A DNA stretch of 64,000 nucleotides from the NCBI GenBank assembly GCA_963705545.1, contig CAVPJX010000002.1, positions 372,001 to 436,000 on the forward strand, written 5' to 3'. Numbering within the stretch: position 1 is the stretch's first letter; each line of letters starts with the position of its first letter. The notes below the pieces were generated by a model that saw nothing but the letters and a program-made list of their open reading frames with translations, had not been told where the DNA came from and did not search any database. The position numbers and the translations under genes were made by a program. Source of the stretch: DATBLY01 sp963705545 (GTDB lineage: Bacteria > Actinomycetota > UBA4738 > HRBIN12). Shown in pieces: positions 60,736 to 64,000 of this stretch.

Positions 60736-61969
60736 CACGCACCGGCATCCGCTTGATGCCGTTGACGAAGTTCGAGCGGATCCGCTCGACCGGACCCGCG
60801 AGCTCGATCGTGGCGAGGCGCGGGATCAGCTCCTGGAACAGGATCTTCGTCTCCAGGCGCGCGAGGTGCGCGCCGAGGCAGAAGTGCGGGCCGCCCGGGC
60901 CGAACGTCACGTGGTCGTTCGGTGACCGCGTCACGTCGAACGTGTAGGGGTCGGGGAAGACCTCCTCGTCCCGGTTCGCGCTGACGTACCACGTGACGAC
61001 CTTGTCCCCCGTCTTGATCGGCTGCCCGCGGAGCTCGACGTCGCGCGTCGCGGTCCGCCGGAAGTGCATCACCGGCGTCGCCCACCGCAGGATCTCCTCG
61101 GTGGCGTTCGGGATCAGCTCGGGCCGGTCGCGGAGCAGCTGCAGCTGCTCGGGGTGCTGCATCAGCGCGAGCATCCCGCTCGAGATCGTGTGCCGGGTCG
61201 TCTCGTTCCCCGCGATCATCAGCACGCCGAAGTAGTTGTGGAACTCGCGCTCGTTCAGGACGCCCTCGCTCTGCGCGATCGTGAGCGCCTGCAGGACGTC
61301 GTCCGCCGGCTCCGCGATGCGCAGGTCCCGCTGCCGATCCGCGTACGCGAACACCTCGAGCGCGGTGGGCGAGCGGAACGGGAACAGCCGGTAGGCCTCG
61401 GTGTCCACACGGTCGACGACGGCGGCCGACAGGTCCGGGTCCTGGTTCGCGATCATGCTGTCGCCCCACGTGATCAGCTGCGGGGCGTCCTCTTGCGGCA
61501 CCGTGAAGATCGAGCACAGGAACCGGATGGGCAGGTCGCGGCTGATCCGGCTGACGAAGTCGAACTCGCCCTGGGGCAGCGCGTGGTCCAGGACGTCGCG
61601 TGCGACGTCGCGGATCCAGTCCTCGTACTTGCCGACGCCGCGTGCGCTGAACCGGCGCGAACAGATCTGTCGGAGCTCCGTATGACGAGGCGGGTCCGTC
61701 TCGAGCATCGACCTGCGGATCTCGAGCTGCTCCTCGTCGAGCTCCTCGAGTGCGACGGCGCCGAGCTCGGACGAGTACGTCTCCCAGTCCATGTGCACCT
61801 GGGTCAGGTCGTCGTAGCGCGTCACCGCCCAGAACCCGTGGTTCGGCGAGGGCTCGGGGTGCCAGGTGACCGGCGCCTCGTGCCGCAGGCGGTCGAACCA
61901 CTCGAACGGGACGCGCTCGACGTAGTGGTCGGGGTTCACCAGGTCGATCCCGTCCAGCGTCGCGCTCAT
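60722..61969 (-). CDS. Cytochrome P450
   Basis: 415 residues, a soluble bacterial P450. The oxygen-binding I-helix is LMIAGNETTRHTI (about residues 250-262), the ExxR motif is EEILR, METDPPRHTELR is near the B' to C region, and the heme loop FGPGGPHFCLGAHLARLE carries the axial Cys364. The sequence type is close to actinobacterial CYP125/CYP142-like or related hydroxylases, but the substrate is not clear. The electron partners are not adjacent; the ferredoxin and reductase at 28599-30151 are Rieske-type and unlikely. It is the last gene of the leftward SDR-GS-P450 operon, 27 bp after the GS-like gene. Confidence 0.9.
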   Translation of the reverse strand: MSATLDGIDLVNPDHYVERVPFEWFDRLRHEAPVTWHPEPSPNHGFWAVTRYDDLTQVHMDWETYSSELGAVALEELDEEQLEIRRSMLETDPPRHTELRQICSRRFSARGVGKYEDWIRDVARDVLDHALPQGEFDFVSRISRDLPIRFLCSIFTVPQEDAPQLITWGDSMIANQDPDLSAAVVDRVDTEAYRLFPFRSPTALEVFAYADRQRDLRIAEPADDVLQALTIAQSEGVLNEREFHNYFGVLMIAGNETTRHTISSGMLALMQHPEQLQLLRDRPELIPNATEEILRWATPVMHFRRTATRDVELRGQPIKTGDKVVTWYVSANRDEEVFPDPYTFDVTRSPNDHVTFGPGGPHFCLGAHLARLETKILFQELIPRLATIELAGPVERIRSNFVNGIKRMPVRVTTN

Positions 61970-61996
61970 CGCTCCATCTCCATCTCGGGCCCCATC

Positions 61997-63349
61997 TCAG
62001 ATCACCTCGAAGTAGCGGCGGCGCTCCCACTCGGTGACCGCGTCCGGCGCCTGGAACGCCTGCCACTCCCAGGCGCCGGCGACGGCGTAGTGCTCGACGA
62101 CGTCCTTGCCCAGGACGGCTGCCGTGAACCCGCTATCGCGGAACCGCTCCACGGCGTCGCCGAGCGACGCGGGCAGCGGCGGCGCGGGTCGCTCCCAGTC
62201 CTCGCCGACGACGGGCTCACCGGGATCGGCGCCCGTCCAGATCCCGTCGGCGGCCGAGGCGAGCACACCGGCGATCGCGAGGTACGGGTTCACGTCCGCG
62301 CCCGGCACGCGCCACTCCAGGCGGGTGGATGCCGGCGACTCCGTCAGCACCCGGCACGAGACCATCCGGCTGTCCCAACCCCAGGACCGGCCGTTGCCGG
62401 AGAACTCGCCGCCCGCGACCCGCCGGTACGAGTTCACCGTCGGGGCGTAGAAGAGCATCAGATCGGGCGCCCGCTCGAGGACCCCGGCCACGGCCTGACG
62501 CAGCGTCGCGGAGACCCCGCGCTCGCCGTCCGCATCGTGGAAGACGTTCGTGCCGCTCGCGTTCACGAGCGAGAGGTGGAGGTGGCACGACGATCCGGTC
62601 GTGTCCGCGAACGGCTTCGCCATGAACGTCGCGGCCATGCCGTGCGCCGCCGCCAGGTCGCGGACCGCGAGCTTGAACAGGACGTGGCGGTCGGCCATCT
62701 CCAGGGCGCGTTGGTACCGGAGGTTGATCTCCCACTGTCCGAGGCCCCACTCCGCCTGGCTCGTCCACAGGCCGAGCTCCGAGGCGCCGAGGGCTCGTCG
62801 GAGCTCGGCGAAGAACCGCTCGTGCTGGTCGCCGGCCTGCACGGTGTAGTCGGCACGCGCCGTCGTCGTCGGGCGCAGACCCTCGTACCCCTGCGCCCGC
62901 GCCTCGTCGTACGTGCCCCGGTACAGCGAGAACTCGAGCTCGCTCGCGACCTGCGGCGTGAAGCCGGCGTTCTCGAGGTGCTCGATCTGCCGCCGCAGGA
63001 CCGTCCTCGGCGCCACGGCGACGAGCTCGTCCGAGCCCATCTCCACGAAGTCCGCGACGCAGATCGCGGTGCGGTCGAGCCAGCCGGCGGGACGCAGCGT
63101 GGCTAGGTCCGGCACGAGCCGGACGTCGTGCCAGCCCGTGTGGTGTCCGGTGTAGTCCTGGGCCGGTCCCGGCCACTGGTCGAGGTCCCAGCCGAGGACG
63201 CAGGAGCTGAGGGCGACACCCTCGTGGACCAGGTCCCGGAACACCGCGGGCGGGAAGCGCTTGCCGACGAGCCGTCCGGTGACGTCCGCCGACGTCACGA
63301 CCACCGTGTCGAAGCCTTCCGCCTCCAGGTCGTCCACCGCGAGCGTCAT
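61997..63349 (-). CDS. Glutamine synthetase family protein (glutamate-amine ligase, PuuA-like)
   Basis: 450 residues of the GS fold. The N-terminal beta-grasp ends near FVEMG, SELEFSLYRGTYDEA contains the metal Glu pair, and KPFADTTGSSCHLHLSL is the ATP/metal strand with His. NSYRR (ammonium-site region) and LEWRVPGADVNPYLAIAGVLASAADGI complete it. Overall it resembles gamma-glutamylpolyamine or other glutamate-amine ligases (PuuA/GlnA3 type) more than the central GlnA: it lacks the adenylylation loop. Such an enzyme attaches glutamate to an amine, a step before its oxidation. ATG 63349 overlaps the SDR stop. Confidence 0.83.
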   Translation of the reverse strand: MTLAVDDLEAEGFDTVVVTSADVTGRLVGKRFPPAVFRDLVHEGVALSSCVLGWDLDQWPGPAQDYTGHHTGWHDVRLVPDLATLRPAGWLDRTAICVADFVEMGSDELVAVAPRTVLRRQIEHLENAGFTPQVASELEFSLYRGTYDEARAQGYEGLRPTTTARADYTVQAGDQHERFFAELRRALGASELGLWTSQAEWGLGQWEINLRYQRALEMADRHVLFKLAVRDLAAAHGMAATFMAKPFADTTGSSCHLHLSLVNASGTNVFHDADGERGVSATLRQAVAGVLERAPDLMLFYAPTVNSYRRVAGGEFSGNGRSWGWDSRMVSCRVLTESPASTRLEWRVPGADVNPYLAIAGVLASAADGIWTGADPGEPVVGEDWERPAPPLPASLGDAVERFRDSGFTAAVLGKDVVEHYAVAGAWEWQAFQAPDAVTEWERRRYFEVI

Positions 63350-64000
63350 CACGGGGCATCCTCTCGCACGAACGCCACCGAGGCCGGGTCGACGGCCATC
63401 GTGCCCCCGTCGGCGAGCAACGCGGCGCCGGTCACGTACGAGGACTCGTCGGAAGCCAGGAACACGCAGCAGGCGGCGATCTCGTCGGGATCGGCCGGCC
63501 GGCCGAGCGGGATCAGCTCCTGCGAGCGTCGGTACGCCTCCTCGCGCGTGATGCCCAGCCGGGCGGCCAGCTCGTCCATCGCTTCGTCGCCCATCGCCGT
63601 GCGGACCCAGCCGGGGCAGAGCGCGTTGCACCGGATCCCGCGGCGGCCGTAGTCGCGGGCGATCGACCGCGAGAGCCCGATCATCCCCGCCTTCGAGGTC
63701 TCGTACGCGGCGCTCTCCGGCGCCGAGACGAACGCGGAGACCGAGGACATCAGGACGATCGAGCCGCCGCCCCGCGCGATCAGGTGGGGGAGGGCGGCCC
63801 GGCACAGGTAGAACGCGCCGGTCAGGTTCACGTCGAGCGTCGCCCGCCAGGCGTCGTCGGCGACGTCGGCGGCCGCCCCGCCGTACCCGAGGCCGGCGTT
63901 CGCGACCACGACGTCGAGCCCGCCGAACGTGACCACGGTCTCGTCGATCGCCGCGCGGGCGGCGTCGGGGTCCGCGACGTCGCCAGCGATCGCGATCCCG
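63349..64000 (-). CDS. SDR family oxidoreductase (partial, 5' end beyond window)
   Basis: About 217 residues are inside the window. DVVVANAGLGYGG (NAG motif), SIVLMSSVSAF (catalytic Ser), YETSKAG (Tyr and Lys of YxxxK), the segment ending PGWVRTAMG and the C-terminal FLASDESSYVTGAALLADGG define a classical short-chain dehydrogenase. The glycine-rich NAD(P) site is off the right edge. Its stop overlaps the GS-like start, so it heads the same operon. The reaction is oxidation or reduction of an alcohol or ketone; the substrate is unknown. Confidence 0.88.
   Translation of the reverse strand, partial: GIAIAGDVADPDAARAAIDETVVTFGGLDVVVANAGLGYGGAAADVADDAWRATLDVNLTGAFYLCRAALPHLIARGGGSIVLMSSVSAFVSAPESAAYETSKAGMIGLSRSIARDYGRRGIRCNALCPGWVRTAMGDEAMDELAARLGITREEAYRRSQELIPLGRPADPDEIAACCVFLASDESSYVTGAALLADGGTMAVDPASVAFVREDAP

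Overview
The window is very GC-rich DNA with densely packed genes, many GTG starts and frequent 4-bp ATGA/GTGA overlaps. The gene content (GatCAB amidotransferase, NAD-dependent DNA ligase, two-subunit ETF, SCP2-like and DUF7144-like proteins, a separate mutase/MeaB pair) fits an uncultured or little-studied Actinomycetota chromosome; this is inference from style and content, as no rRNA marker is present. I see no mobile element, CRISPR array or tRNA. A recurring feature is a TAnnnT-like -10 box ending 6-7 nt before the start codon, which suggests many leaderless mRNAs.

Layout. 1-6273: membrane proteins, including a CPBP protease and a PrsW-type protease, an SCP2-like protein, a zinc alcohol dehydrogenase and small unknowns. 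6283-12042: a B12-related block. MeaB GTPase and a coenzyme-B12 acyl-CoA mutase large subunit, whose active-site residues match isobutyryl-CoA rather than methylmalonyl-CoA mutase, are followed by a CbiMNQO-type Co/Ni ECF transporter and a convergent Fur-family regulator. TTGCA/TGCAA operators sit in front of both the transporter and the regulator. 12137-17090: enoyl-CoA hydratase, small zinc-binding proteins, a PabB-PabC fusion and etfAB. 17138-28568: core genes (mnmA, ligA, gatC, gatA, gatB) mixed with a methyltransferase, a UPF0280-like protein, a broken DHFR-like gene and two transporters. 28599-35060: a Rieske ferredoxin and its reductase, and a leftward ABC exporter of the MacB/FtsX type. 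35285-39457: serine biosynthesis (class V aminotransferase plus serA) and an MFS exporter behind a short leader ORF.

39592-45797 is the most unusual block: a CrtI-like FAD oxidoreductase, two closely similar GcvT/DmdA-like folate enzymes and two SAM methyltransferases, interrupted by a YqgE/AlgH gene. It looks like an uncharacterised one-carbon or demethylation system. 45761-53633: an amino-acid permease, ilvE, an M1 aminopeptidase, a second CPBP gene, a threonine-dehydratase-like enzyme and a DUF7144-like membrane protein. 53810-64000 is an accessory catabolic region: hpaE-like and hpaD-like genes of homoprotocatechuate meta-cleavage, an APC permease, an aromatic-amino-acid-type decarboxylase, a MarR regulator, a cupin and TetR divergent pair with a palindromic operator, and a leftward SDR - glutamine-synthetase-like - cytochrome P450 operon. 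Together these point to uptake and breakdown of aromatic amino acids or amines.

Quality caution: at least eight genes need a one-base frame correction (left-edge membrane protein, DHFR-like gene, gatB, the FAD oxidoreductase, the first GcvT-like gene, a lost stop in the second, the second CPBP gene, the decarboxylase). Because essential gatB is among them, and because the shifts fall in GC repeats or homopolymers, assembly indels are the likeliest cause rather than gene decay.
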